From positions 1 to 7,464 of the forward strand of contig CABRZA010000123.1 of NCBI GenBank assembly GCA_902475285.1: 7,464 nt of DNA, written 5' to 3'. Under the pieces are notes generated by a model that had not been told where the DNA came from, made no database searches, and worked only from the letters and a program-made list of their open reading frames with translations. The position numbers and the translations under genes are program-made. This stretch comes from an uncultured Porphyromonadaceae bacterium (GTDB lineage Bacteria > Bacteroidota > Bacteroidia > Bacteroidales > Muribaculaceae). Below, piece by piece: positions 1 to 5,192 of this stretch. Positions within the stretch are counted from its first letter, which is position 1, and every line of letters begins with the position of its first letter.

Positions 1-185
1 GCTTTGAGAACAGACTCCTGATTATTCCAGTCGCCGAACATGTCGCGTGCTACATTGTCGGGATTGATGTATTCCGAATCCTCCAGCCACTCATGATGCA
101 GAATCTTGGAGGTCACGGAAGTCTTTCCCGACCCATTGGGCCCGGCAATCACAATCAGAACAGGGCGATGATTACTTGCTGCCAT
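1..185 (-). CDS. Zeta-toxin-like P-loop kinase, N-terminal 61 residues (truncated by window edge)
   Basis: The visible 61 codons encode a P-loop protein. A hydrophobic strand (VLIVIAG, residues 9-15) runs into a Walker A motif GPNGSGKT (15-22), and a YINPDNVAR segment follows (39-47). This pairing of an AGPNGSGK-type P-loop with an INPD motif about 20 residues later is typical of chromosomal zeta-toxin-family/AAA proteins. Characterised zeta toxins phosphorylate UDP-N-acetylglucosamine and poison cell-wall synthesis, and the Asp of the second motif (D43 here) would correspond to the substrate-side acidic residue. The ATG at 183-185 lies inside the end of the upstream 80-aa gene (14-nt overlap), with only a weak A-rich sequence ahead of it, so translational coupling is likely. 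The C-terminal part is outside the window, so whether the toxin is intact cannot be judged. Many chromosomal relatives have no proven toxicity. The family call is fairly firm; the toxin role is inference. Confidence 0.78.
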   Translation of the reverse strand, partial: MAASNHRPVLIVIAGPNGSGKTSVTSKILHHEWLEDSEYINPDNVARDMFGDWNNQESVLK

Positions 186-414
186 TCTTTATTCTGTTTA
201 TGGCATCGCCCCATTTTTCTTGTGCCGCCCTGGTAGCAGCCTCAATCCCTGCAGCTACACGCTCGGCGGCACGGCGGGTGCTTTCGCGGGCATCCTCAGC
301 AACCTCACGCATAATCTGAGCCATACGCTCGTCGCCCGGCTCCTCCATCGACGTCAGTCGATAACTATTCATTTCTTTCTGCGAAAGCGCTTTCGCGGTT
401 ACAGCTTCCGACAT
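172..414 (-). CDS. Small charged helical protein, candidate antitoxin partner of the zeta-like kinase
   Basis: This 80-residue protein has no signal peptide or membrane segment. It starts with a short variable stretch (1-16), then a YRLTSMEEP segment (18-26), then a long highly charged Ala/Glu/Arg-rich region (29-79) that looks like one amphipathic helix or coiled coil. I recall similar small proteins in front of zeta-like ATPases in Bacteroidota, but I cannot name a family with certainty. Its position supports an antitoxin or accessory role: it is the first gene of the unit, has its own housekeeping-type promoter, and overlaps the kinase start by 14 nt, matching the antitoxin-first order of many type II modules. 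The first Met (414) is preferred because it follows the promoter by about 20 nt; an internal Met at 372 would still keep the YRLTSMEEP segment. Function is unproven. Confidence 0.72.
   Translation of the reverse strand: MSEAVTAKALSQKEMNSYRLTSMEEPGDERMAQIMREVAEDARESTRRAAERVAAGIEAATRAAQEKWGDAINRIKNGSK
381..396. repeat. Perfect 16-bp palindrome inside the 5' end of the candidate antitoxin gene
   Basis: GCGAAAGC is followed directly by its exact reverse complement GCTTTCGC. It covers codons 7-12 of the 80-aa gene and lies roughly 40-55 nt downstream of the predicted transcription start. It could be an operator for autoregulation, as is common for type II toxin-antitoxin operons, or a coincidence of coding sequence. 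Confidence 0.6.
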
Positions 415-439
415 AATATAATCTTTTCTTATTCAATGC

Positions 440-470
440 CAAAGTTACGAATTAATTTTGGATATGCAAA
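440..470 (-). promoter_or_regulatory. Bacteroidota housekeeping promoter of the zeta-like operon
   Basis: On the minus strand a TTTG (467-470) is followed after 19 nt by TAACTTTG (440-447). This matches the Bacteroidota primary-sigma consensus of TTTG at -33 and TAnnTTTG at -7 with about 19-21 nt between them. The predicted start falls near 434, leaving a leader of about 20 nt before the ATG at 414. The -33 element lies in the T-run of the preceding dnaK terminator. Confidence 0.72.
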
Positions 471-499
471 AAGGCGCGGCCTGATGGGGTCGCGCCTTT
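468..499 (-). terminator. Intrinsic terminator of dnaK
   Basis: On the minus strand AAAGGCGCG (491-499) pairs perfectly with CGCGCCTTT (470-478) around a 12-nt loop, and the T-run continues to five T (468-472). The element begins 18 nt after the dnaK stop codon and fits a Rho-independent terminator. The short T-run may make it leaky into the downstream operon. Confidence 0.85.
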
Positions 500-517
500 G
501 GTATGAGGGGTCTTGGC

Positions 518-2440
518 TTACTTCACTTCTTCGAAGTCGACGTCCTGGACGTGGTCGTCGCCGGAGTTGCCCTGGTTGGGGGCGCCTGCGGAAGCGCCGC
601 CGAAGCCTGCGCCGGCTGCACCGGCCTGCTGGGCCTGTGCCTGTGCGTTGAGGATGTCCTGCTGTGCTGCGCCGAAGGTTGTTTCGATTTCCTTGATGGC
701 GGCGTCGATGGCAGCGATGTCCTCGGCCTTGTGTGCTTCTTTGAGTTTGGCAACGGCGGCCTCGATGGCAGCGCGCTTGTCGGCGGGAATCTTGTCGCCG
801 AGCTCGGTGAGCTGCTTCTCGGTCTGGAAGGCGATTGCGTCGGCTTCGTTGAGCTTGTCGATGCGTTCTTTGGCGCGGGCATCGGCCTCGGCGTTGGCGG
901 CGGCTTCGTCTTTCATACGCTTGATTTCGGCGTCGGTGAGGCCGCTGGAAGCTTCGATGCGGATGCTCTGCTCCTTGCCGGTGGCCTTGTCCTTGGCGGT
1001 GACGTTGAGGATGCCGTTTACGTCGATTTCGAATGTCACTTCGATCTGAGGTATGCCGCGGGGAGCGGGAGCGATGCCGTCGAGGTGGAACTTGCCGAGG
1101 AGCTTGTTGTCCTTGGCCATTGCACGCTCGCCCTGGAGGACGTTGATTTCGACGGAGGGCTGGTTGTCGGCCGCGGTTGAGAAGGTCTGCGACTTGCGGA
1201 AGGGGATGGTGGTGTTGGCTTCGATGAGCTTTGTCATGACGCCGCCGAGGGTCTCGATGCCCACGGAGAGGGGCACAACGTCGAGGAGGGTTACGTCCTT
1301 GACGTCGCCTGCGATGATACCGCCCTGGATTGCAGCGCCGATGGCCACAACCTCATCGGGGTTTACGCCCTTGGAGGGAGTCTTGCCGAAGATTTTCTTC
1401 ACCTCTTCCTGGATGGCGGGGATACGGGTTGAACCGCCCACGAGGATAACCTCGTCGATGTCGGCGGGAGTTACGCCGGCGTCGCGCATGGCGTATTCAC
1501 ATGGTTTCACGCAGGCGCGGATGAGCTTGTCGGAGAGCTGCTCGAACTTTGCGCGTGTGAGGGTGACCTGAAGGTGCTTGGGGGTGCCGTTCTGCGCGGT
1601 GATATAGGGGAGGTTGATTTCGGTTGAAGTTGCGCTGGAGAGCTCGATTTTGGCCTTTTCGGCAGCGTCTTTAAGGCGCTGGAGGGCCATGGTGTCGTTG
1701 CGGAGGTCGATTCCTTCCTTGGCGAGGAATTCGTCGGCGAGCCAGTCGATTATGACGTGGTCGAAGTCGTCGCCACCGAGGTGTGTGTCGCCGTTGGTGG
1801 AGAGCACTTCGAAGGCGCCGTCGCCGATATCCATGATGGAGATATCGAATGTGCCGCCGCCGAGGTCGAAGACGGCGATCTTCATATCCTTGTCCTTCTT
1901 TTCGAGGCCGTATGCGAGTGCGGCAGCGGTAGGCTCGTTGATGATGCGGCGAACGTTGAGGCCTGCGATCTCACCTGCTTCCTTTGTGGCCTGACGCTGG
2001 GCGTCGTTGAAGTATGCGGGGACGGTGATTACGGCTTCGGTTACGGGCTGTCCGAGGTACTCTTCGGCGGTTTTCTTCATTTTTTGAAGAATCATTGCCG
2101 ATATTTCTTGGGGCGAGTACTCGCGACCGTCGATGTCGATGCGGGGAGTGTCGTGCGGGCCGCGTACCACTTTATAGGGCACGCGCTCGATTTCGCTCTT
2201 GACCTGGTCGTAGGTCTCGCCCATGAAGCGCTTGATTGAGTAGATGGTGCGGGTAGGGTTGGTGACAGCCTGACGCTTGGCGGGGTCGCCCACTTTGCGT
2301 TCGCCGCCGTCGACGAAAGCCACTACCGAAGGTGTAGTGCGATGTCCTTCGCTGTTAGGAATCACTTCGGGGGTGTTGCCCTCAAGTACGGCCACACACG
2401 AGTTGGTGGTGCCGAGGTCTATACCAATGATTTTTCCCAT
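518..2440 (-). CDS. dnaK: Molecular chaperone DnaK (Hsp70)
   Basis: This 640-residue cytosolic ATP-dependent chaperone binds exposed hydrophobic peptides and cycles with DnaJ and GrpE, neither of which is in this window. Its length is normal for bacterial DnaK. The nucleotide-binding domain shows phosphate-1 motif GIDLGTTNSCVAV (6-18), catalytic Lys70 in SIKRF, INEPTAAALAYGL (167-179), phosphate-2 motif VFDLGGGTFDIS (190-201) with Thr197, and adenosine motif ILVGGSTRIPAIQ (332-344). The interdomain linker VTLLDVVPLSVGIE (383-396) leads to a beta-sandwich substrate-binding domain and an Ala/Lys/Glu-rich helical lid. The tail is Gly/Ala-rich and ends in an acidic segment closing with DVDFEEVK. 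The ATG at 2438-2440 gives the standard MGKIIGIDLG start; the leader is AT-rich without a Shine-Dalgarno sequence. It appears monocistronic, with its own upstream control region and an intrinsic terminator. No defect was seen. Confidence 0.99.
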   Translation of the reverse strand: MGKIIGIDLGTTNSCVAVLEGNTPEVIPNSEGHRTTPSVVAFVDGGERKVGDPAKRQAVTNPTRTIYSIKRFMGETYDQVKSEIERVPYKVVRGPHDTPRIDIDGREYSPQEISAMILQKMKKTAEEYLGQPVTEAVITVPAYFNDAQRQATKEAGEIAGLNVRRIINEPTAAALAYGLEKKDKDMKIAVFDLGGGTFDISIMDIGDGAFEVLSTNGDTHLGGDDFDHVIIDWLADEFLAKEGIDLRNDTMALQRLKDAAEKAKIELSSATSTEINLPYITAQNGTPKHLQVTLTRAKFEQLSDKLIRACVKPCEYAMRDAGVTPADIDEVILVGGSTRIPAIQEEVKKIFGKTPSKGVNPDEVVAIGAAIQGGIIAGDVKDVTLLDVVPLSVGIETLGGVMTKLIEANTTIPFRKSQTFSTAADNQPSVEINVLQGERAMAKDNKLLGKFHLDGIAPAPRGIPQIEVTFEIDVNGILNVTAKDKATGKEQSIRIEASSGLTDAEIKRMKDEAAANAEADARAKERIDKLNEADAIAFQTEKQLTELGDKIPADKRAAIEAAVAKLKEAHKAEDIAAIDAAIKEIETTFGAAQQDILNAQAQAQQAGAAGAGFGGASAGAPNQGNSGDDHVQDVDFEEVK

Positions 2441-2496
2441 GATGGTTGATTTTATTTTATGTTGTTATTAATTTTCGGTTGTACGACATACATAAA

Positions 2497-2511
2497 ACAA
2501 ATCGTGTGCCA
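2497..2511 (-). promoter_or_regulatory. Sigma-54-like -24/-12 element upstream of dnaK
   Basis: The minus strand carries TGGCAC (2506-2511) and, after five nt, TTG (2498-2500) followed by T (2497). Against the RpoN consensus TGGCACG-N4-TTGC this keeps the -24 GG and the exact spacing to the -12 G, and differs at two positions (A for G after the -24 block, T for C at -12). The predicted start would be near 2486, about 46 nt before the ATG. No comparably good TAnnTTTG box was found in this leader. The assignment is by pattern only. Confidence 0.5.
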
Positions 2512-2522
2512 AAAAGGTTTTC

Positions 2523-2551
2523 CTGCCAAAGTGGCAGACACCACGGGTGTC
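2523..2551. promoter_or_regulatory. Two tandem 6-3-6 inverted repeats upstream of dnaK, candidate operator or activator sites
   Basis: CTGCCA-AAG-TGGCAG (2523-2537) and GACACC-ACG-GGTGTC (2537-2551) are both perfect inverted repeats with 6-bp arms and 3-bp spacers, sharing one base, with centres 14 bp apart. They lie between the DUF2461 stop codon (2563) and the dnaK -24/-12 element. A regulator binding site for dnaK is the favoured reading. On the minus strand the hairpins are followed only after several bases by a T-run, so they would make a poor terminator for the upstream gene, though that role is not excluded. Confidence 0.5.
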
Positions 2552-2562
2552 AGACGGGGGCG

Positions 2563-3228
2563 CTACACGTCTTCTTCGATGGAATAGTTGAGGAAGTCGT
2601 TCATCGGGCGCAGAAGTGCGAATATGCGTGCAGCCTCGGCCTGCCAGCCCGGGGTGGCGAAGAAATCGCGGCCGGCGTCGTGGCAGCGGCCGTACTCGGT
2701 GAGGCGGAGGAGGTCGATGTCGGGGTGGTCGCGATCGTAGCCCTTGGGGGCTGTTTTGAGTTTTCGTCCCCACCACTCGGGATACGCTGCGAGGACTTCG
2801 GGCGTTTCGACTATTGAGCGGAACTCGTCGACGTTGTCGATAATGGCCTTGCGCACCTTTCGGAGAACCTTGGGCTCGGGGCACCAGAGGCCGCCGTAGA
2901 GTGCATTCTCGTCGATGCCCTGGTGGAGGTAATAGCAAGCGCCGTCGAAGTGTCGGCCACGGGGCGATATTAGGGCGCTGAAATAGGTTTTATAAGGAGT
3001 TTTGTCGGAGGAGAAGCGTGTGTCGCGATATATGCGGTAGGCACACGAGGGGGCCTCGACGTGCCGCACCGAGGGGTCGTACTGGCCCAGATGGTCGATA
3101 AGAATCTGCACCTGGCCGAGCCACCAAGCGCGGACGGCGTCATAGCGGTCGCGGTTTGCGGCAAACCATTCGCGGTTGTTGTTGGCTGCAAGGTCTTCGA
3201 GAAATGAATACAGGTCGGCGGCTGTCAT
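2563..3228 (-). CDS. DUF2461 family protein (TIGR02453-type), function unknown
   Basis: This 221-residue protein, about the usual family length, has no signal peptide or membrane segment. The opening DLYSFLEDLAANNNREWFAA (5-24) followed by NRDRYDAV (25-32), and the block AYRIYRDTRFSSDKTPYKTY (63-82) with FSALISPRGR (83-92), are characteristic of DUF2461 proteins; a cytoplasmic location is expected. Further recognisable parts are CYYLHQ (98-103), GGLWCPEP (112-119) and LKTAPKGYDRDHPDIDLL (157-174). No reaction is established for the family and no catalytic residues can be named. The ATG at 3226-3228 overlaps the DUF4834 stop as ATGA and has GGAGG seven nt upstream. The reading frame stays open far upstream without family-like sequence, and a second in-frame ATG (3241-3243) would add only five residues. 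It is probably last in the psd operon, translated by coupling. Confidence 0.9.
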   Translation of the reverse strand: MTAADLYSFLEDLAANNNREWFAANRDRYDAVRAWWLGQVQILIDHLGQYDPSVRHVEAPSCAYRIYRDTRFSSDKTPYKTYFSALISPRGRHFDGACYYLHQGIDENALYGGLWCPEPKVLRKVRKAIIDNVDEFRSIVETPEVLAAYPEWWGRKLKTAPKGYDRDHPDIDLLRLTEYGRCHDAGRDFFATPGWQAEAARIFALLRPMNDFLNYSIEEDV

Positions 3229-3581
3229 GGCAGGTCCTCCCATTTTATATCGGTTACTTGTTCTTCGGGTCGGAAAGTCGATTTTTTGGGGCGCTGTATG
3301 TCGGCGGGGCCTTCGAGCTCCTCGAAGTCGACGTACTCGCCGACGTCGGATGCAATTTTTTTGCCATGCCGGCGTGGCATGGGCGAGCCTTCGTCGGGCC
3401 CGCTCTGAGGGCGATGACGGCTCTGGCGTCGCGCTTCCTGCTCGGCCTGGCGGCGGATGAATTCCTGGGGGTCGCGCATGAACTGCTGCATTTGGCGCAT
3501 CTGGCGCCATATTCGCCATCCGGCCCTGAGCGCGGGCCATAGCACGACGAGGAAGAGTATAAGGAGAATTAAAAGGAACAT
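3225..3581 (-). CDS. DUF4834 family small membrane-anchored protein
   Basis: This 118-residue protein has an N-terminal transmembrane helix (residues 2-15, FLLILLILFLVVLW) followed by basic residues, indicating a single anchor with the rest in the cytoplasm. The middle (25-75) is Gln/Arg/Glu-rich and low in complexity (WRQMRQMQQFMRDPQEFIR). The C-terminal part carries the Bacteroidota DUF4834 pattern: KKIASDVGEYVDFEEL (74-89) and a closing VTDIKWEDLP (109-118). Function is unknown. It starts 87 nt after the pssA stop and its TGA overlaps the next start codon as ATGA, so DUF2461 is almost certainly co-translated with it. The ATG at 3579-3581 is chosen because it begins the hydrophobic anchor directly; upstream sequence is AT-rich without a Shine-Dalgarno sequence. 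Confidence 0.85.
   Translation of the reverse strand: MFLLILLILFLVVLWPALRAGWRIWRQMRQMQQFMRDPQEFIRRQAEQEARRQSRHRPQSGPDEGSPMPRRHGKKIASDVGEYVDFEELEGPADIQRPKKSTFRPEEQVTDIKWEDLP
3236..3240 (-). promoter_or_regulatory. Shine-Dalgarno site of the DUF2461 gene
   Basis: GGAGG lies seven nt ahead of the ATG at 3228, inside the last codons of the DUF4834 gene (the Trp-Glu-Asp-Leu-Pro end). It supports the 3228 start. A strong site of this kind is not seen ahead of the other genes in this window, whose leaders are AT-rich. Confidence 0.6.
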
Positions 3582-3590
3582 TTAAATAAA

Positions 3591-3632
3591 GAGGATTGGG
3601 GATAGGTAATTGCGGATTGAGCGATTGTAGAT
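3591..3632 (-). repeat. Degenerate ~7-bp repeat in the pssA-DUF4834 gap
   Basis: Read on the minus strand, six units of the form ATCnnCA follow one another with starts 7, 8, 7, 7 and 7 nt apart (ATCTACA, ATCGCTCA, ATCCGCA, ATTACCT, ATCCCCA, ATCCTC). The array fills about half of the 87-nt intercistronic gap. The units are imperfect, so this may be a decayed heptamer repeat or chance. Confidence 0.4.
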
Positions 3633-3671
3633 CTGGCATTCTCAACCCGGCATCCGGCGAGAAATCGCTCA
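3618..3671. repeat. 9-bp inverted repeat straddling the pssA stop codon
   Basis: TGAGCGATT (3618-3626) and AATCGCTCA (3663-3671) are exact reverse complements 36 nt apart, and the arm at 3663-3671 includes the pssA TGA. In the transcript this could close a stem enclosing a small CCGG/CCGG hairpin. No T-run follows, so it does not look like an intrinsic terminator. Confidence 0.45.
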
Positions 3672-4370
3672 GAGGCGATGCTGCTTCATGAGCGACAGGA
3701 GGAGATAGAGGAGTACGGTCCAGATTAGGCCGGAAAGTCCGTAGAGGACGATGAATGCCACGGCCATGAGGAGCATGACGTAGCGGATGAAGTTTTCGGC
3801 GAAATTGAAATTCTTGAATTTGAGGGAGAACATCTTGAAACGCGCCGTCATGGCCAGCGAAACGAGCACCACGAGAACCGCAATTACGGGCCATCCGGGG
3901 AATGTATAGGTCCGGCACCAACCGTAGACACCTATCCAGAACAATGCGTTGGCAGGTATTGGGAGGCCGCGGAATACGGTGGTCTGCTCGGTGTCGTTGT
4001 TGAACTTTGCCAGGCGGATGGCACCGCACACCGGAATCATGAGGGTGACGAGGCATAAGGGGAGTGCCACTCCATGATGGAGCATTGTGTTTAGGATGAG
4101 CATGGCTGGCGCCACTCCGAAGCTGACGAGGTCGGAGAGGGAGTCGAGGTCTTTGCCGAGGTCGGAATAAGCGTGGAGGGCGCGTGCGGCGGCCCCGTCG
4201 CAGAAATCGAAGAGTGCGGCAGCTGCGATGGCAACCACAGCCCACTGCGCGCCGGTGAGGACGCCGAAAGTATCGGCGAAATAAAACGACATTATCACGG
4301 CCACGCATCCGCTCAGGAGGTTGAGGCAGGTGATGGCGTCGGGGATGAACCTTACAATTCGTTTAGGCAT
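3669..4370 (-). CDS. pssA: CDP-diacylglycerol--serine O-phosphatidyltransferase
   Basis: This integral membrane enzyme transfers phosphatidyl from CDP-diacylglycerol to serine, giving phosphatidylserine and CMP. With the 4370 start it has 233 residues. The CDP-alcohol phosphotransferase signature D-x2-DG-x2-AR-x8-G-x3-D-x3-D is complete: D55, D58, G59, A62, R63, G72, D76, D80; the aspartates bind the metal ions. Hydrophobic helices surround it (about 13-30, 41-55, 82-98, 103-118, 136-150, 160-175, 197-212, 214-228), and a GLPIPANA segment (135-142) is typical of PssA. The start at 4368-4370 (MPKRIVRF) is chosen because it places the usual short basic stretch before the first helix and overlaps the psd end by only 8 nt; an upstream in-frame ATG at 4406 would add 12 unconvincing residues. 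Its product is the substrate of the neighbouring psd, which precedes it in the operon. Confidence 0.95.
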   Translation of the reverse strand: MPKRIVRFIPDAITCLNLLSGCVAVIMSFYFADTFGVLTGAQWAVVAIAAAALFDFCDGAAARALHAYSDLGKDLDSLSDLVSFGVAPAMLILNTMLHHGVALPLCLVTLMIPVCGAIRLAKFNNDTEQTTVFRGLPIPANALFWIGVYGWCRTYTFPGWPVIAVLVVLVSLAMTARFKMFSLKFKNFNFAENFIRYVMLLMAVAFIVLYGLSGLIWTVLLYLLLSLMKQHRL

Positions 4371-5049
4371 TTTGAGAGGGATGCAGGCGCGCCACCTCGG
4401 TGACACCGCCGGTGGTCTTGTCGCCTATTTTGACAAAAACTTCCGTACCAAGAGGGAGATAGAGGTCGACGCGCGAACCGAATTTGATGAAGCCCATGTG
4501 GTCTTCGATGGATGCGGTATCGCCCGGGCGAGCGTATGTGACAATGCGGCGCGCCATGGCACCGGCCACCTGACGCATGAGCACCTGCTGGCCGTCGGGG
4601 GTGCGTATGACTACTGTACTGCGTTCGTTCTCGGTACTCGACTTGGGGAGGTATGCTGCCAGGAACCGACCATTGTGATGCTTGACGTAGGTGACAGTGC
4701 CGTCGACCGGGAACCAGTTGGCGTGCACGTTTAGCACGCTCATGAACACCGAGAGCTGGAGACAACGGCATTTGAGGACCTCGTTCTCGAAGGTTTCTTC
4801 GAGTGCTACGACAGTTCCGTCGGCACTTGAAACTACAACATTCTTGCGTTCGCCCTTGAACACGCGGCGTGGCGAACGGAAGAAATTAACCACCAGAAGA
4901 TAGAAAACGCCAAGCACGGCCGTTACGGCCACAGCCCAGCCCAAGGGCCTGACCCATAGCCATAACGGCGCACAAATCACCAGCACGATAGCTGCCAGAA
5001 TAATCAGGAGCCCGGTGCCTTCATGGTGGATTTTAACGCGCATAGTCAT
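4363..5049 (-). CDS. psd: Phosphatidylserine decarboxylase proenzyme
   Basis: This pyruvoyl-dependent inner-membrane enzyme decarboxylates phosphatidylserine to phosphatidylethanolamine. The 228 residues match the short, archaeal/Bacteroidota-type Psd. Two hydrophobic segments (about 13-34 and 37-56) anchor it. The catalytic domain shows VSSADGTV (73-80), LSVFMSVLNVHANWFPVDG (99-117) with the expected catalytic His109, and the self-cleavage site at GFIKFGSRVD (186-195). Cleavage between Gly191 and Ser192 would give a long beta chain and a 37-residue alpha chain whose N-terminal Ser becomes the pyruvoyl group. Asp77, His109 and Ser192 are the likely catalytic triad. Two in-frame ATGs, at 5049 and 5043, are two codons apart and cannot be told apart; the longer is given. 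It is the first gene of a run with pssA (8-nt overlap), DUF4834 and DUF2461. Confidence 0.95.
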   Translation of the reverse strand: MTMRVKIHHEGTGLLIILAAIVLVICAPLWLWVRPLGWAVAVTAVLGVFYLLVVNFFRSPRRVFKGERKNVVVSSADGTVVALEETFENEVLKCRCLQLSVFMSVLNVHANWFPVDGTVTYVKHHNGRFLAAYLPKSSTENERSTVVIRTPDGQQVLMRQVAGAMARRIVTYARPGDTASIEDHMGFIKFGSRVDLYLPLGTEVFVKIGDKTTGGVTEVARLHPSQNA

Positions 5050-5082
5050 TTCGGCGGTCTAAATTAGTGGTTCTACAATATG

Positions 5083-5110
5083 CAAAATTACACTTTTTTT
5101 TCGAAATCAA
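5083..5110 (-). promoter_or_regulatory. Candidate promoter of the psd-pssA-DUF4834-DUF2461 operon
   Basis: TAATTTTG (5083-5090, minus strand) matches the Bacteroidota -7 box TAnnTTTG and lies about 33 nt before the psd start. A TTG at 5108-5110 could be the -33 element, but the 17-nt spacing is shorter than the usual 19-21 nt, so only the -7 box is convincing. Confidence 0.5.
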
Positions 5111-5121
5111 GAAAGATTGTG

Positions 5122-5148
5122 AAAAAAAATTGGCAAAAGGGCCAATTT
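5122..5148 (-). terminator. Intrinsic terminator after the phosphoethanolamine-transferase gene
   Basis: On the minus strand AAATTGGC (5141-5148) pairs perfectly with GCCAATTT (5127-5134) around a six-nt loop, and the T-run extends to eight T (5122-5129). It starts 45 nt after the stop at 5193. This separates the transferase transcript from the psd operon, whose predicted promoter follows immediately. Confidence 0.88.
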
Positions 5149-5192
5149 GGCGTTTTGTGGCGGAAGAGCCCTGAGAATGGAGCACAGAACAA

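Noticed and set aside
503..1180. Long plus-strand open frames antisense to dnaK (also 513-1049, 1053-1571, 1614-1994, 1757-2239)
   Set aside because: They mirror the strongly conserved dnaK gene in GC-rich sequence, their products are low-complexity Gly/Val/Leu or Ser/Ala strings without domains, and no promoter or ribosome site was seen.
2441..2562. Search for a CIRCE/HrcA operator upstream of dnaK
   Set aside because: No TTAGCACTC-N9-GAGTGCTAA-like sequence is present; the inverted repeats found have different arms and spacing.
3364..3382. Hairpin CCATGCC-N5-GGCATGG within the DUF4834 gene
   Set aside because: It lies inside coding sequence, and on the transcribed strand it is followed by A rather than T residues, so it does not fit a terminator. 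Probably a chance result of the Pro-Arg-Arg-His codons.
2563..4308. A 581-codon open frame that includes DUF2461 and extends upstream through DUF4834 and pssA
   Set aside because: Only the last 221 codons resemble the DUF2461 family. The upstream part is out-of-frame translation of two real genes, rich in Arg and Pro. GGAGG and the ATGA overlap fix the start at 3228.
4371..4406. Upstream ATG that would lengthen PssA by 12 residues
   Set aside because: The extra residues are antisense-like and unlike PssA N-termini, and would enlarge the overlap with psd to 44 nt. MPKRIVRF at 4370 is the better start.
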